DNA of 64,000 nucleotides from Aquificota bacterium (GTDB taxonomy: Bacteria; Aquificota; Aquificia; Aquificales; Aquificaceae), in contig CP076324.1 of the NCBI GenBank assembly GCA_018771605.1, positions 310,001-374,000 on the forward strand, in the 5' to 3' direction. The notes below the pieces were generated by a model. It was not told the origin of the DNA and searched no databases. It saw nothing but the letters and a program-made list of their open reading frames with translations. Numbering within the stretch: position 1 is the stretch's first letter; the number at the start of each line of letters is the position of its first letter. Shown here piece after piece: positions 17,103 to 26,473 of the stretch. The position numbers and the translations under genes are program-made.

Positions 17103-17155
17103 ATTATACACACTGGCTAAAAATTCCTCGTCCGGGCTTTAAGGACTATTATAAT
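17103..17155. promoter_or_regulatory. Divergent promoter region, SPFH gene and RNA ligase
   Basis: Two TATAAT boxes point outward: 17103-17108 on the minus strand for the SPFH gene and 17150-17155 on the plus strand for the RNA ligase gene at 17173. No clear -35 box is seen for either. Confidence 0.5.
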
Positions 17156-17172
17156 TTTTTATGGTGCTGTAG

Positions 17173-18270
17173 ATGATTTCACAAGAAGTTTTAAAAGAGG
17201 CTCTTAAAAAGAACAAGCTGAAAAGCGAGGTTTATGGAGACTTAGAATACCTTCGCTTTACCGACGACTTTAAGGATATACCAAGGGGTACTGTGCTTTT
17301 GAAGGATACCATCCTTTGGGGCTATCCTCACATAGGCAGGATATTCCAGCTTTCCACAGGCATAAGGGAGCAGTTTGAAGGGCCCTTTTGGGTGGAGGAA
17401 AAGGTAGATGGCTACAACGTTAGGGTCTTTATGCACAATGGAGAGGTCTATGCCCTTACAAGGGGTGGTTATGTATGCGCCTTTACCACTGATAGGGTAA
17501 AGGATTTTGTAAATCTGGAGGTCTTTGAAAAGTACCCAGACCTTGTTTTGTGTATGGAAGTGGCTGGCCCAGAAAACCCTTATGTGGAAGAAAGTCCGCC
17601 ATACATCAAGGAAGACATAGCCTTTTTCCTTTTTGATATTATGCAAAAAAATCAAAAAAGCTTTCTACCTTATAGAGAAAAGCTAAGGATAATAGAGGAG
17701 TTTAACCTTCCAAGCGTGGAAAGGTATGGCTTATACACTCCAGAGCAGGTGGAAGACCTAAAAAATCTTCTCAAAAGGCTAAACGAAGAAAAGAGAGAAG
17801 GTGTTGTGCTAAAGGAAGACTCGGAAAGGGACAAGAGGGTAAAGTACATAACAAGCTACGCAAACCTTAACGATATAAGGATAACTTCCCTTAACATGCT
17901 TGGCCTTCCTGCAGATTACTATACCAACAGGCTCTTGAGGCTTGTGCTATTTTTGGAGGAGGAGGGCCTAAAAGGGGATGAAGAATTGCAAAAAGAACTT
18001 GGAAAAGCCTTTCTTGATGGGCTTTTTGAAGCTTGCAGGATGGCAAGGGAAGAGGGAAAGGTTTATAGAGTCTTTAGGTGTAGGTTTAGAAGTAGGGAAA
18101 AGGCTTTGGTATTCTTAGAGCAGATAAAACATGCATCCACACACATACAAGTGAATATGTTATCCCTTGAAAAGGAAGGAGATTTTTGGGTGCTTGAGTT
18201 TGAAAAGGTTTTCCTCAACATGACAGGCCTTTTGGGCTACCTTTTGAAAGGCGGATCGCTTATAGACTAA
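17173..18270 (+). CDS. ATP-dependent RNA ligase, archaeal-type (Rnl3-like)
   Basis: 365 residues. The nucleotidyltransferase motif I is EEKVDGYN with the likely adenylated lysine Lys77; motif III/IIIa follows in LVLCMEVAGPENPYV and AFFLFDI, motif IV is REGVVLKED and motif V RVKYIT. A C-terminal helical domain (about 240-365) matches the dimerising domain of the Pab1020/MthRnl family. The known enzymes join 5'-phosphate and 3'-hydroxyl RNA ends and can circularise RNA; the in vivo job is not established. The convergent neighbour is the PIN-domain protein known to accompany this ligase in archaea. Confidence 0.85.
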   Translation: MISQEVLKEALKKNKLKSEVYGDLEYLRFTDDFKDIPRGTVLLKDTILWGYPHIGRIFQLSTGIREQFEGPFWVEEKVDGYNVRVFMHNGEVYALTRGGYVCAFTTDRVKDFVNLEVFEKYPDLVLCMEVAGPENPYVEESPPYIKEDIAFFLFDIMQKNQKSFLPYREKLRIIEEFNLPSVERYGLYTPEQVEDLKNLLKRLNEEKREGVVLKEDSERDKRVKYITSYANLNDIRITSLNMLGLPADYYTNRLLRLVLFLEEEGLKGDEELQKELGKAFLDGLFEACRMAREEGKVYRVFRCRFRSREKALVFLEQIKHASTHIQVNMLSLEKEGDFWVLEFEKVFLNMTGLLGYLLKGGSLID

Positions 18271-18274
18271 ACCT

Positions 18275-18859
18275 CTACAGTAAGCTTTCAAGCATATGCC
18301 TAAAGCCCTTTGGGTCTATAAGTTTTATACCCACCTTATCAGCCCAATTTCTCAAACCCTCATCACCAGACACCAAAATGGCATCAAGCTCATAGGCAAG
18401 CAAAAGCACATCAAGGTCCTCTTTACTATCTATTATGCCAGCCCTTAGGGCTTCTCTATACTTCTCCCTTAGCTTGTTTATGAGCCTTCCCACATCTTCC
18501 TCGCTCATCCTTCCCGCTTCCTTTGTATGCTCTTCTGCAATCCTAAGCCCTTTGTTTATCCTGTATCGCACCTCTTCTATAAACTCATAAAGGAACTCTG
18601 CTGGCACCATCAGGTTAAACCTTCTGGGAGACCTTATCCTTACAGCAAGCTCAAACTTTGGCCTAAGGCTTCCAAGCTCTACCATCTTGTTAAACTCTTC
18701 ATATACAGAGGTTGGCATATAGAACCTTGCTTTACTATGAAGTGCCAAAGATATGAAGTTTTCTATGGCTCCTATCTGGTCCTTTTCAAACTGGGTGTAT
18801 ATGTCTGGATTGGTAAAGATGCTTGTATCCAGCACAAAAATTTCTATGCCCTTTTCCAT
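18275..18859 (-). CDS. PIN-domain RNA ligase partner protein
   Basis: 194 residues. The PIN-fold acidic residues are recognisable: FVLDTS (Asp11), the [14 protein letters not shown] region and [12 protein letters not shown] near the C-terminus. It matches the family named RNA ligase partner, seen in archaea and some thermophilic bacteria that have the Rnl3-type ligase. PIN proteins are usually Mg-dependent ribonucleases, so a cut-and-rejoin RNA pathway is plausible but unproven. Convergent with the ligase gene, 4 nt apart. IS copy A is inserted just upstream of its start codon, and the promoter-like sequence is duplicated on the far side of the IS. Confidence 0.8.
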   Translation of the reverse strand: MEKGIEIFVLDTSIFTNPDIYTQFEKDQIGAIENFISLALHSKARFYMPTSVYEEFNKMVELGSLRPKFELAVRIRSPRRFNLMVPAEFLYEFIEEVRYRINKGLRIAEEHTKEAGRMSEEDVGRLINKLREKYREALRAGIIDSKEDLDVLLLAYELDAILVSGDEGLRNWADKVGIKLIDPKGFRHMLESLL

Positions 18860-18884
18860 GATTTATATTTTATAACTAAAGAAA
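18858..18884. repeat. 27-bp direct repeat flanking IS copy A (left copy)
   Basis: Identical to 19851-19877, on the other side of the IS. It begins ATGATTTATATT and ends AACTAAAGAAA. Read on the minus strand it contains TATAAAATATAA directly upstream of the PIN gene ATG. The exact boundary is uncertain by 1-2 nt. Confidence 0.85.
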
Positions 18885-18899
18885 ACGCCGGGTGAGAAA

Positions 18900-19748
18900 T
18901 TAGACCTCAAGTTCACCCCTCCTGTAATAACTATATCCAATAGCATAAGCATATACATACACAAGCACACAAGTTAAAGTCCTCCACCCACTACCAGCAT
19001 TAAAAAGCTTTATCTGACTTATAACACCTTCCACTACCTGCCTTTTTGCCCTCATCTCCCTACTACCACACACAATCACACCTTCACAACCCCTATAACC
19101 CCTATCTCCATACACCACACAACTCTCCACAAGCTTCCTAAACCATAAACTCCTTCTCTTCCTTTCCCTAAATGCCCTAACCTCATGCACACTTCCAAAG
19201 CTTATCCACACATCATAAACTCTTCCCCACCTATCACATAACACCATCATCAACATGCCATACCTGACCTCCTCAAACTCCACTACCTTCCCATTGTCTC
19301 TCCGAACTATCTTCCTTCTCCTCTTTGCCCACCATACCTTCCCTCTTACCCTCCTTATCTTCTGTGTCCTCGCCCTGTTTACATTGGCTATGTCCACTAT
19401 GGTTCCATCTATTACAAGTTCTATCTTCTTACCATACAAAAGCCTTGCTAAAATCATAAGCCTCAGCTTGTGAAGCTTGTATTCTCTCAATATCCTGTAT
19501 ACTCTCTTGAGTCTGTATCTTCTGAAGATATGCCATGATTGTATGGATGGGTCAATAAGTAGTTTAGCTAAGGTGAGGACTTTTGTATTGGTTATGTAGG
19601 AGAGTATAAAGATGGCTGCTATATGGATGTCTGTGAGTTTAGGCTTTCTGCCTGCTTTAGCTTTTGGCACATTAAGGAATGGCAAGGCATTTTCAAGGTC
19701 TTTTAGGATTTGTTGGTAGATGCGTAGGTAAGGTGGTATAATTTCCAT
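18900..19748 (-). CDS. DDE-type IS transposase (copy A)
   Basis: 282 residues. Candidate catalytic residues are Asp in LVIDGTIVD, Asp in VYGDRGYRG and Glu in RQVVEGVISQIK, in the order expected of an RNase H-fold DDE transposase. The N-terminal ~100 residues form a basic helical DNA-binding part (KAGRKPKLTD). The middle is very Arg/Lys-rich. An IS5/IS982-like family is likely but was not settled by eye. Starts after a GGAGG site embedded in a hairpin, and nearly fills the element. Confidence 0.9.
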   Translation of the reverse strand: MEIIPPYLRIYQQILKDLENALPFLNVPKAKAGRKPKLTDIHIAAIFILSYITNTKVLTLAKLLIDPSIQSWHIFRRYRLKRVYRILREYKLHKLRLMILARLLYGKKIELVIDGTIVDIANVNRARTQKIRRVRGKVWWAKRRRKIVRRDNGKVVEFEEVRYGMLMMVLCDRWGRVYDVWISFGSVHEVRAFRERKRRSLWFRKLVESCVVYGDRGYRGCEGVIVCGSREMRAKRQVVEGVISQIKLFNAGSGWRTLTCVLVYVYAYAIGYSYYRRGELEV

Positions 19749-19751
19749 GAT

Positions 19752-19793
19752 AAAAACCTCCGATGGTTTTTAGGGCTACTATTATAGTAGCCC
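19752..19793 (-). promoter_or_regulatory. IS control region: SD hairpin and palindrome
   Basis: On the transposase strand AAAAACC ATCGGA GGTTTTT (19752-19771) folds so that the GGAGG ribosome site lies in the loop and stem. Beside it is a 21-nt palindrome with arms GGGCTACTAT/ATAGTAGCCC (19773-19793), whose centre holds TATAAT, a candidate -10 box. Both are repeated in copies B and C (C has one change in the palindrome). Confidence 0.6.
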
Positions 19794-19871
19794 TGCTGTC
19801 TTTTTATTGATATGGAAGGTTTAGCTTAAAGGGAATTTCTCACTCGGCGTATGATTTATATTTTATAACTA

Positions 19872-19922
19872 AAGAAAGAGCCAAAGATTGCAGAAGTCTT
19901 AAAAAAAGCTGGATTGCTTTAA
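19872..19922 (+). pseudogene. Relic of the C-terminus of a coiled-coil membrane protein
   Basis: The frame reads LKKEPKIAEVLKKAGLL and stops at 19920-19922. This matches the C-terminus of the intact gene that follows (KEDPKIAEALKRAGLL). Nothing of the N-terminal part remains, and the IS target repeat overlaps its start. A second decayed relative lies at 47290-47514. Confidence 0.65.
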
Positions 19923-19930
19923 GGTTTAAA

Positions 19931-19959
19931 TTGACAAGGACTTTCCCAAGGTTTATGAT
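19931..19959 (+). promoter_or_regulatory. Consensus promoter of the coiled-coil protein gene
   Basis: TTGACA (19931-19936), 17-nt spacer, TATGAT (19954-19959). The ATG at 19967 is 7 nt after the -10 box, so the mRNA would be almost leaderless. The TTG at 19931 looks like an alternative start but is the -35 box. Confidence 0.65.
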
Positions 19960-19966
19960 TTTAACT

Positions 19967-20428
19967 ATGAGAAGGGTATTCTTACTGCTTATAACACTGC
20001 TAAGCTTTTATAGTCTTTCCACAGCCAAGGAAGTGCCTTTTACACAGGAGGACAGAGACAAGCTCAGAAACATAGAAATAAAGGTTGAAAGGCTTGAAGT
20101 TAAAGTAGAAGAAGGTCAGAAAGCTTTGCAAGCGCAGATAGATGGACTTCAAAAACAGATTGATGGACTTCAAAGACAGGTGGATGGATTACAAAAACAG
20201 ATAGACGAACTTAGGAGCGATTTTAGAACCTATATGAGTATAGTGATAGGAAGCATTATAGCCCTTGTGGGATTTATCATATGGGATAGAAGAACTGCCA
20301 TATCTCCGGTGGTAAAAAAGACGAAAGAACTTGAGGACAGAGGTGATAAAATTGAAAAAGTTTTAAAAGATTTAGCAAAAGAAGACCCAAAGATTGCAGA
20401 AGCTTTAAAAAGGGCTGGGTTGTTATAG
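19967..20428 (+). CDS. Coiled-coil membrane protein of unknown function
   Basis: 153 residues from the ATG at 19967. A signal peptide (MRRVFLLLITLLSFYSLSTA) is followed by a coiled coil with near-perfect heptad repeats (QIDGLQKQ units, about residues 55-85), a membrane helix (MSIVIGSIIALVGFIIW) and a short charged tail ending PKIAEALKRAGLL. The helical repeats suggest a trimeric stalk projecting from the inner membrane. I do not recognise a function. Two decayed relatives in the window share the C-terminal motif, so this is a small expanding and decaying local family. Confidence 0.75.
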   Translation: MRRVFLLLITLLSFYSLSTAKEVPFTQEDRDKLRNIEIKVERLEVKVEEGQKALQAQIDGLQKQIDGLQRQVDGLQKQIDELRSDFRTYMSIVIGSIIALVGFIIWDRRTAISPVVKKTKELEDRGDKIEKVLKDLAKEDPKIAEALKRAGLL

Positions 20429-20470
20429 TTTGATTTGTTTGAATATGGGAAAATGGAGACTTTGGTAAAT

Positions 20471-20489
20471 AAATCCATAAAAGGATTTT
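20471..20489 (+). terminator. Weak hairpin terminator after the coiled-coil gene
   Basis: AAATCC ATAAAA GGATTT followed by T and C. Short and AT-rich. The rest of 20429-20613 shows only a small AGCCTACAGGCT hairpin and an AT-rich promoter-like stretch before hslO. Confidence 0.35.
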
Positions 20490-20613
20490 CGGGAAATATT
20501 TGAAACCTTTATTGCAACCATTTTGAGAATCTACGCACTTAGGTAATACTTGCTAAAAGCCTACAGGCTAAATCATTCCATCCTACACTTCCAAAAACCT
20601 ATATTTATATCCT

Positions 20614-21462
20614 ATGTATAGGGACCTAAACTCGCAGACGCAAAAGGATCTAAAGGAGTACTTTCAAAACCAAGACTACATGGTTATTGCCGTTCCAAAG
20701 GAGGACCTCATAAGAGTGTATGCCCTTAGGGCTACCAATACGGTGGAGACGGCAAGGAGGCTCCACTCCTTAGAAGGGGAAGAGTTAAAGCTTATGGCTT
20801 ACAGCATACTATCCGCCTTGCTTTTGACTTCTTTGGTTAAGCATGCCACAAACCAAAAGGTGCTTTTCAAAATACAGAACGATAGTGGTGTGGTGGTGGC
20901 AGAAGCGGATGGTATGGGAAGGGTAAGGGGTTTTATGGAGGGCTATCCTTTGGAGGACTGGTCTTCTGGAACCCTTACGGTGGTAAAGGAGCTAAGGCTT
21001 GGCACACCCTATACAAGCATAGTGCCAGTGGTGGGAAGGAATGTAAAGGAGGCCCTTTCCTATTATTTTGAACAGTCGGAGCAAACAAGGACCTACATAG
21101 ACATGTATGTAAAGACCGATGGCGAAAGGGTGCAAGAGGCCTTGGCCTACTTGGTGCAGGTTTTGGGTGGTGCAAGGGAGGAATCGGTCCGTAAGATAGA
21201 AGAGAACATAAAAAGCCTTAGCCTTGAGGGCCTAAGGCCCGAAGATATTGCCATGGCAATCCTAAGGGATATGGAGCCAAGGCTCATAGGCCTAAAGGAG
21301 GTAGAGTATTACTGCCCTTGTTCTGAAGAGATAGCAAGGTCAAGCCTTTTGCTTTTGAGTGAGGAGGAGTTGGAAGACATATTGAATGAGGGGCCCGCAG
21401 AGGTGGTGTGTAAATTCTGTAAAAAGATATACCGCTTTAGCAAGGAACAGCTTATGCTATAA
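20614..21462 (+). CDS. hslO: Redox-regulated chaperone Hsp33
   Basis: 282 residues. The Hsp33 core includes VKHATNQKVLFKIQ and GTLTVVKELRLGTPYTSIVPV. The C-terminal zinc switch has all four cysteines as CPC and CKFC (C-x-C and C-x2-C). Oxidation releases zinc and activates a holdase chaperone in the cytoplasm. No Shine-Dalgarno sequence precedes the ATG; TATATTTATATCC lies immediately upstream. The last codons contain the extended -10 promoter of the following rpsB operon. Confidence 0.95.
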   Translation: MYRDLNSQTQKDLKEYFQNQDYMVIAVPKEDLIRVYALRATNTVETARRLHSLEGEELKLMAYSILSALLLTSLVKHATNQKVLFKIQNDSGVVVAEADGMGRVRGFMEGYPLEDWSSGTLTVVKELRLGTPYTSIVPVVGRNVKEALSYYFEQSEQTRTYIDMYVKTDGERVQEALAYLVQVLGGAREESVRKIEENIKSLSLEGLRPEDIAMAILRDMEPRLIGLKEVEYYCPCSEEIARSSLLLLSEEELEDILNEGPAEVVCKFCKKIYRFSKEQLML

Positions 21463-21464
21463 TT
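21451..21464 (+). promoter_or_regulatory. Extended -10 promoter of the rpsB operon
   Basis: CTTATGCTATAATT overlaps the last codons of hslO. It has a TGC-TATAAT extended -10 (TATAAT at 21458-21463). The identical 14-mer occurs at 33232-33245 ahead of the aldolase gene. Start of transcription is expected near 21470. Confidence 0.55.
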
Positions 21465-21480
21465 TTTTACTAAGTCCGCA

Positions 21481-21541
21481 CCTTTCCCCGTTGGGTTGCC
21501 CTTAAATAGGGTTTGGGAAAGGGTGGCAAAACCCAAGGAGG
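21481..21541 (+). promoter_or_regulatory. Structured rpsB leader, possible pseudoknot
   Basis: CCTTTCCC (21481-21488) pairs perfectly with GGGAAAGG (21515-21522). The loop segment TTGGGTTGCC (21491-21500) can pair with GGC-AAAACCCAA (21525-21536, two bulged A), which overlaps the AAGGAGG ribosome site (21535-21541). The two helices together form a pseudoknot. A GCCCT/AGGGT hairpin (21498-21512) competes. Autoregulation by protein S2 is plausible since S2 genes are often controlled this way, but this is inference. Confidence 0.5.
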
Positions 21542-21546
21542 TAAGT

Positions 21547-22374
21547 ATGGCAGTAATATCTATGAGAGACCTTTTGGAAACTGGTGTCCACTTTGGACAC
21601 TCAAAGAGCAGGTGGAACCCCAAGATGGCTCCCTTTCTTTATGGGGTTCGCAACGGCATACACATAATAGACCTAAACAAGACGGTGGTCTACCTTGAGC
21701 AGGCTTACCACTTTGTGGCGGACAGCGTGGCTCAGGGTGCAGAAGTGCTTTTTGTAGGCACCAAAAAGCAGGCCAAGGATGTAATTAGGGAAGAGGCAGA
21801 AAGGGCTGGCGTGCCTTATGTAAATGAAAGGTGGGTTGGAGGACTCCTTACCAACTTTAGAACGGTGCGTAAAAGCATACTAAAGCTCCACACCCTTGAA
21901 AGGATGGAGGCCGAAGGCGTCTTTGATGTGCTTCCCAAAAAGGAGGTAAGGGCCCTTAGGAGAAAGATGGAAAGGTTGAAAAAGCTCTACGGTGGCATCG
22001 TAAATATGGAGAGGATTCCCAATATTCTCTGGGTGGTGGATACAGTAAGAGAAAACATAGCAATCCAAGAAGCAAAGAAACTTGGCATTACGGTGGTAGC
22101 CATAGCCGACTCCAACTGCGACCCAGACCTTATAGACTATCCCATCCCAGGCAACGATGATGCCATAAAATCCATAAAGCTTTTGACTTCAAAGATTGCC
22201 GATGCCATACTGGAAGGTAAGCAAAGAAGAGAAAGCCTTGGAGAAGAAGCGGTAGAAGTGACAAGAAGAAAGGTTATAACCGTAGAAGAAGAAGAAAAGG
22301 CACTCTTTGAAAAGGCCATGGAGATGTCCGAAAAGTATGAATACATAGATAAAGGCGCAGAAGAGGAAGAATAA
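21547..22374 (+). CDS. rpsB: 30S ribosomal protein S2
   Basis: 275 residues from the ATG at 21547, which has an ideal AAGGAGG site 6 nt upstream; the frame is open further upstream but that part is the structured leader. Diagnostic S2 stretches: [32 protein letters not shown] and [27 protein letters not shown]. The C-terminus carries an acidic tail. Binds at the head-body junction of the 30S subunit. First gene of a unit followed by tsf, pyrH and frr, the usual bacterial order. Confidence 0.97.
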   Translation: MAVISMRDLLETGVHFGHSKSRWNPKMAPFLYGVRNGIHIIDLNKTVVYLEQAYHFVADSVAQGAEVLFVGTKKQAKDVIREEAERAGVPYVNERWVGGLLTNFRTVRKSILKLHTLERMEAEGVFDVLPKKEVRALRRKMERLKKLYGGIVNMERIPNILWVVDTVRENIAIQEAKKLGITVVAIADSNCDPDLIDYPIPGNDDAIKSIKLLTSKIADAILEGKQRRESLGEEAVEVTRRKVITVEEEEKALFEKAMEMSEKYEYIDKGAEEEE

Positions 22375-22386
22375 AGGAGGTAAAGT

Positions 22387-23966
<1,580 letters not shown>

Positions 23967-23982
23967 TTGAGGAGGAGAAGCC

Positions 23983-24528
23983 ATGATGGAGGAGATATTT
24001 AAAAGCACAGAAGAGGATATGAAAAAAGCTGTGAATTATTTTAAGGGTGAGATAGCAGGCCTGAGGACAGGTAGGGCAAGCACATCCCTCGTAGAAGAGC
24101 TAAAGGTGGAATATTATGGCTCAAAGGTTCCACTCAAACAGCTTGGCACCATAAGCGTAAGCGATGTGAACCAGATAACCATCCAGCTTTGGGACAGCAA
24201 CGCCATAGCCAATGTGGAAAAGGCCATCATGGAAAACCTAAACCTCACACCACAAAGGCAGGGCAATGTGCTTAGGATAACCTTGCCACCACTAACCCAG
24301 GAGAGAAGAAAGGAGCTTACAAAGATGCTACACAAGATGGCAGAAGAGGCAAGGGTTGCCATAAGGAACATAAGGAGGGACGCAAAGGAGATGATAGAAG
24401 AGCTTGAGGGAGTTTCCGAAGACGAGGTAAAGAGAGCTTTGGAAAGATTGCAAAAGCTCACGGATAAATACATAGAAGAGATAAACCAGCTTGCTCAAGC
24501 CAAAGAAAAAGAGATAATGGGTAGCTAA
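23983..24528 (+). CDS. frr: Ribosome recycling factor
   Basis: 181 residues (start ATG at 23983, or the next codon). The RRF signatures LRTGRASTSLVEELKVEYYGS, PLKQLGTISV and LPPLTQERRKEL are intact, and the length is standard (about 185). With EF-G it splits terminated ribosomes. GAGGAGGAG precedes the start. Sixteen nt after pyrH. Confidence 0.97.
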   Translation: MMEEIFKSTEEDMKKAVNYFKGEIAGLRTGRASTSLVEELKVEYYGSKVPLKQLGTISVSDVNQITIQLWDSNAIANVEKAIMENLNLTPQRQGNVLRITLPPLTQERRKELTKMLHKMAEEARVAIRNIRRDAKEMIEELEGVSEDEVKRALERLQKLTDKYIEEINQLAQAKEKEIMGS

Positions 24529-24547
24529 AAGTTTTATATTATTTACC

Positions 24548-24844
24548 ATGGACTTTCCCGAGCTTTTGGTTATACTGGCCGTTGCCTTCATATTTTTGGG
24601 ACCGGAAAGGATGGTGGAGGTTGCCACCAAGCTTGGGGAGTTTTTACGCAAAGTAAGGGAAACATGGGACGAATTAAGATACCAGCTATATGTGGAGAGT
24701 ATAAACAAAAAAATAATGGAAGAGAGCAAGGATGTAGAGGTTTACCAAGAGCCTGAGGAGGTGCGAGAAGAAGATGCAACAGCAGGAACTTCCCAAGATG
24801 CCCCTGACGGAACATCTGAGGGAGCTAAGAAGCAGACTGATTAA
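24548..24844 (+). CDS. Twin-arginine translocase subunit TatB/TatA
   Basis: 98 residues. One N-terminal helix (FPELLVILAVAFIFLGPERM) with the FLGPxR hinge motif, an amphipathic helix (VATKLGEFLRKVRETWDELR) and a long acidic, disordered tail. The Glu in the helix (PELL) and LGPERM fit TatB more than TatA. The tail overlaps tatC by 71 nt (or less, if tatC starts downstream). Works with TatC in export of folded proteins. Confidence 0.85.
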   Translation: MDFPELLVILAVAFIFLGPERMVEVATKLGEFLRKVRETWDELRYQLYVESINKKIMEESKDVEVYQEPEEVREEDATAGTSQDAPDGTSEGAKKQTD

Positions 24845-25532
24845 GTCTATAATAGCCTTCCTTATAGGAACGGGCGTAGCCTTCTACTTTGCAAGCTACA
24901 TTTTTGAAATTCTCAAAGAACCTGTTAAAAGGTCCTACCCAAAGGTGGAGCTTATAACTCTATCCCCCACGGAGCCGCTTTTTATACTCCTAAAAATATC
25001 CGTGGTCTTTGGCTTTATACTGTCTTCGCCCGTAATCCTATACCAGCTTTGGAGGTTTGTGGAACCTGCCCTATATCCCAACGAAAAAAGGCTCATAATC
25101 CCCCTTACCTTTTTTTCCATCATTCTTTTCCTTCTTGGGGGAGCCTTTTCCTACTTTCTGGCCCTTCCCATGGCCCTTAAATTTCTCTTAGGTATAGGCC
25201 TTTCACAGCTTCAAGCCACACCCTTTTTATCCGTTGACCTATACATTTCCTTCCTTCTTAAGATGATCATAGGCTTTGGCATAGCCTTTGAGCTTCCTGT
25301 TTTTATCTTTCTCCTACAGAGGGCGGGCATTGTGAGCGAGGAGCAATTAAAAGCCTTTAGAAAATACTTTATAGTGATTGCCTTTGTGGCTGGCGCCTTA
25401 ATAGCCCCGGATGTGACCACCCAAATACTCATGGCAGTCCCCCTAATATTGCTTTATGAAATATCCTTGCTGGTTGGTAAGCTTGGCAGAAGAAAACAGA
25501 AGGAAAAGGCTATTGAGGTGGTCCAAGAATGA
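24774..25532 (+). CDS. tatC: Sec-independent protein translocase TatC
   Basis: 252 residues with six membrane helices. The family motif LTEHLRELRSRL near the N-terminus, LSPTEPLFILLKISVVFG, and FGIAFELPVFIFLL are typical. The start at 24774 lies inside tatB; an ATG at 24798 (MPLTEHLREL) is an alternative that matches the usual TatC N-terminus and would shorten the overlap to 47 nt. TatC recognises twin-arginine signal peptides. The stop overlaps the next gene (ATGA). Confidence 0.95.
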   Translation: MQQQELPKMPLTEHLRELRSRLIKSIIAFLIGTGVAFYFASYIFEILKEPVKRSYPKVELITLSPTEPLFILLKISVVFGFILSSPVILYQLWRFVEPALYPNEKRLIIPLTFFSIILFLLGGAFSYFLALPMALKFLLGIGLSQLQATPFLSVDLYISFLLKMIIGFGIAFELPVFIFLLQRAGIVSEEQLKAFRKYFIVIAFVAGALIAPDVTTQILMAVPLILLYEISLLVGKLGRRKQKEKAIEVVQE

Positions 25533-26473
25533 AAGTTCTTATCACTGGTGCCACAGGCTTTATAGGAAGGTATATAGTAAAGGAGCTTCTTTCGGAAGGC
25601 TATGAGGTGGGATGTCTTGTAAGGGATGTGGAGAAAACGATTAGACTTTTTGAAAATAAGGTAAGGGCCTACAAGGTGGATTTTGAAGACAGCGGGTCTC
25701 TTAAAAAAGCCTTTTCGGACTTTGGCCCAGACTTTCTCATACACCTTATAGGCATACTCTTGGAAGACAAAAGGCACGGACAGAGCTTTATGAGGGTGCA
25801 TTACCTTTATGCCAAAAACCTATACCAGACCGCAAGGGAATACGGAAAGATAAAAAAGGTGGTGCATATGAGCTCCCTTGGAACCCATAAGGATGCCCCT
25901 TCTATGTATCACCGCACCAAATACATGGCGGAGGAGGAGCTAAAAAAGTCTGGACTAAACCATACCATAATGAGGCCTTCCATTGTGCTTGGGCCAGAGC
26001 AAAAGCTTTTTTACGATATGTGGCACATTACCACGTATATAAGGCTTGTGGCATTGCCCGGTGGCGGGTCATACCTTTTCCAGCCGGTGGATGTAAGGGA
26101 TGTGGCCTGCGCCTTTGTTAAGACCCTTAGCCTAAAAGAAAGCGATGGAAAAACCTATGAGCTTTGCGGTAGCAAGAGGGTAAGCTTTAAAGGGCTACTG
26201 GAGGACATCTTTAGCGCATGGAAAAGAAAAGTTATACTCCTTCCTATGCCGAAGGCCCTTATGTACTTTGCAGGTCTACTGGTGGAAAGAATTATACAGC
26301 CACCACCCTTTAGCTCGGACCAGATGCTTATGATGTGGAGGGATAATGTGTGTGGCCTTGACCCAGAGGTGGAAAGCCAAGGCGTGCAAAAGTTATGTGG
26401 AAGGGAGCCAATTCCCTATGAAGAGTCTTTAAGGTGGAGTTTGGAAGAGTTTAGGAGGCGTATAAATGCCTGA
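25529..26473 (+). CDS. NAD(P)-dependent epimerase, NDUFA9-like atypical SDR
   Basis: 314 residues. The nucleotide motif [10 protein letters not shown] and the catalytic YHRTK (Y-x3-K) are intact. [13 protein letters not shown] and the C-terminal half resemble the NDUFA9-like group of SDRs related to complex I accessory subunits and to epimerases. The natural substrate is unknown. It is translationally coupled to tatC upstream and overlaps pyrD by 8 nt, neither of which hints at a clear role. Confidence 0.8.
   Translation: MKVLITGATGFIGRYIVKELLSEGYEVGCLVRDVEKTIRLFENKVRAYKVDFEDSGSLKKAFSDFGPDFLIHLIGILLEDKRHGQSFMRVHYLYAKNLYQTAREYGKIKKVVHMSSLGTHKDAPSMYHRTKYMAEEELKKSGLNHTIMRPSIVLGPEQKLFYDMWHITTYIRLVALPGGGSYLFQPVDVRDVACAFVKTLSLKESDGKTYELCGSKRVSFKGLLEDIFSAWKRKVILLPMPKALMYFAGLLVERIIQPPPFSSDQMLMMWRDNVCGLDPEVESQGVQKLCGREPIPYEESLRWSLEEFRRRINA

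Larger units (their letters stand above)
18885..19850 (-). mobile_element. Insertion sequence copy A, intact, 966 bp
   Basis: Bounded by 17-nt inverted repeats, ACGCCGGGTGAGAAATT on the left and the complement of ACGCCGAGTGAGAAATT on the right (16 of 17 match), with one transposase gene. Copies B (39207-40172) and C (49853-50818) are almost identical, so movement was recent. A 27-bp direct repeat flanks the element, far longer than the 2-12 bp usual for DDE elements. Confidence 0.92.

Noticed and set aside
19931-19966. TTG start at 19931 for the coiled-coil protein
   Set aside because: That TTG is the first base triplet of a consensus -35 box, and the signal peptide begins at the ATG at 19967.
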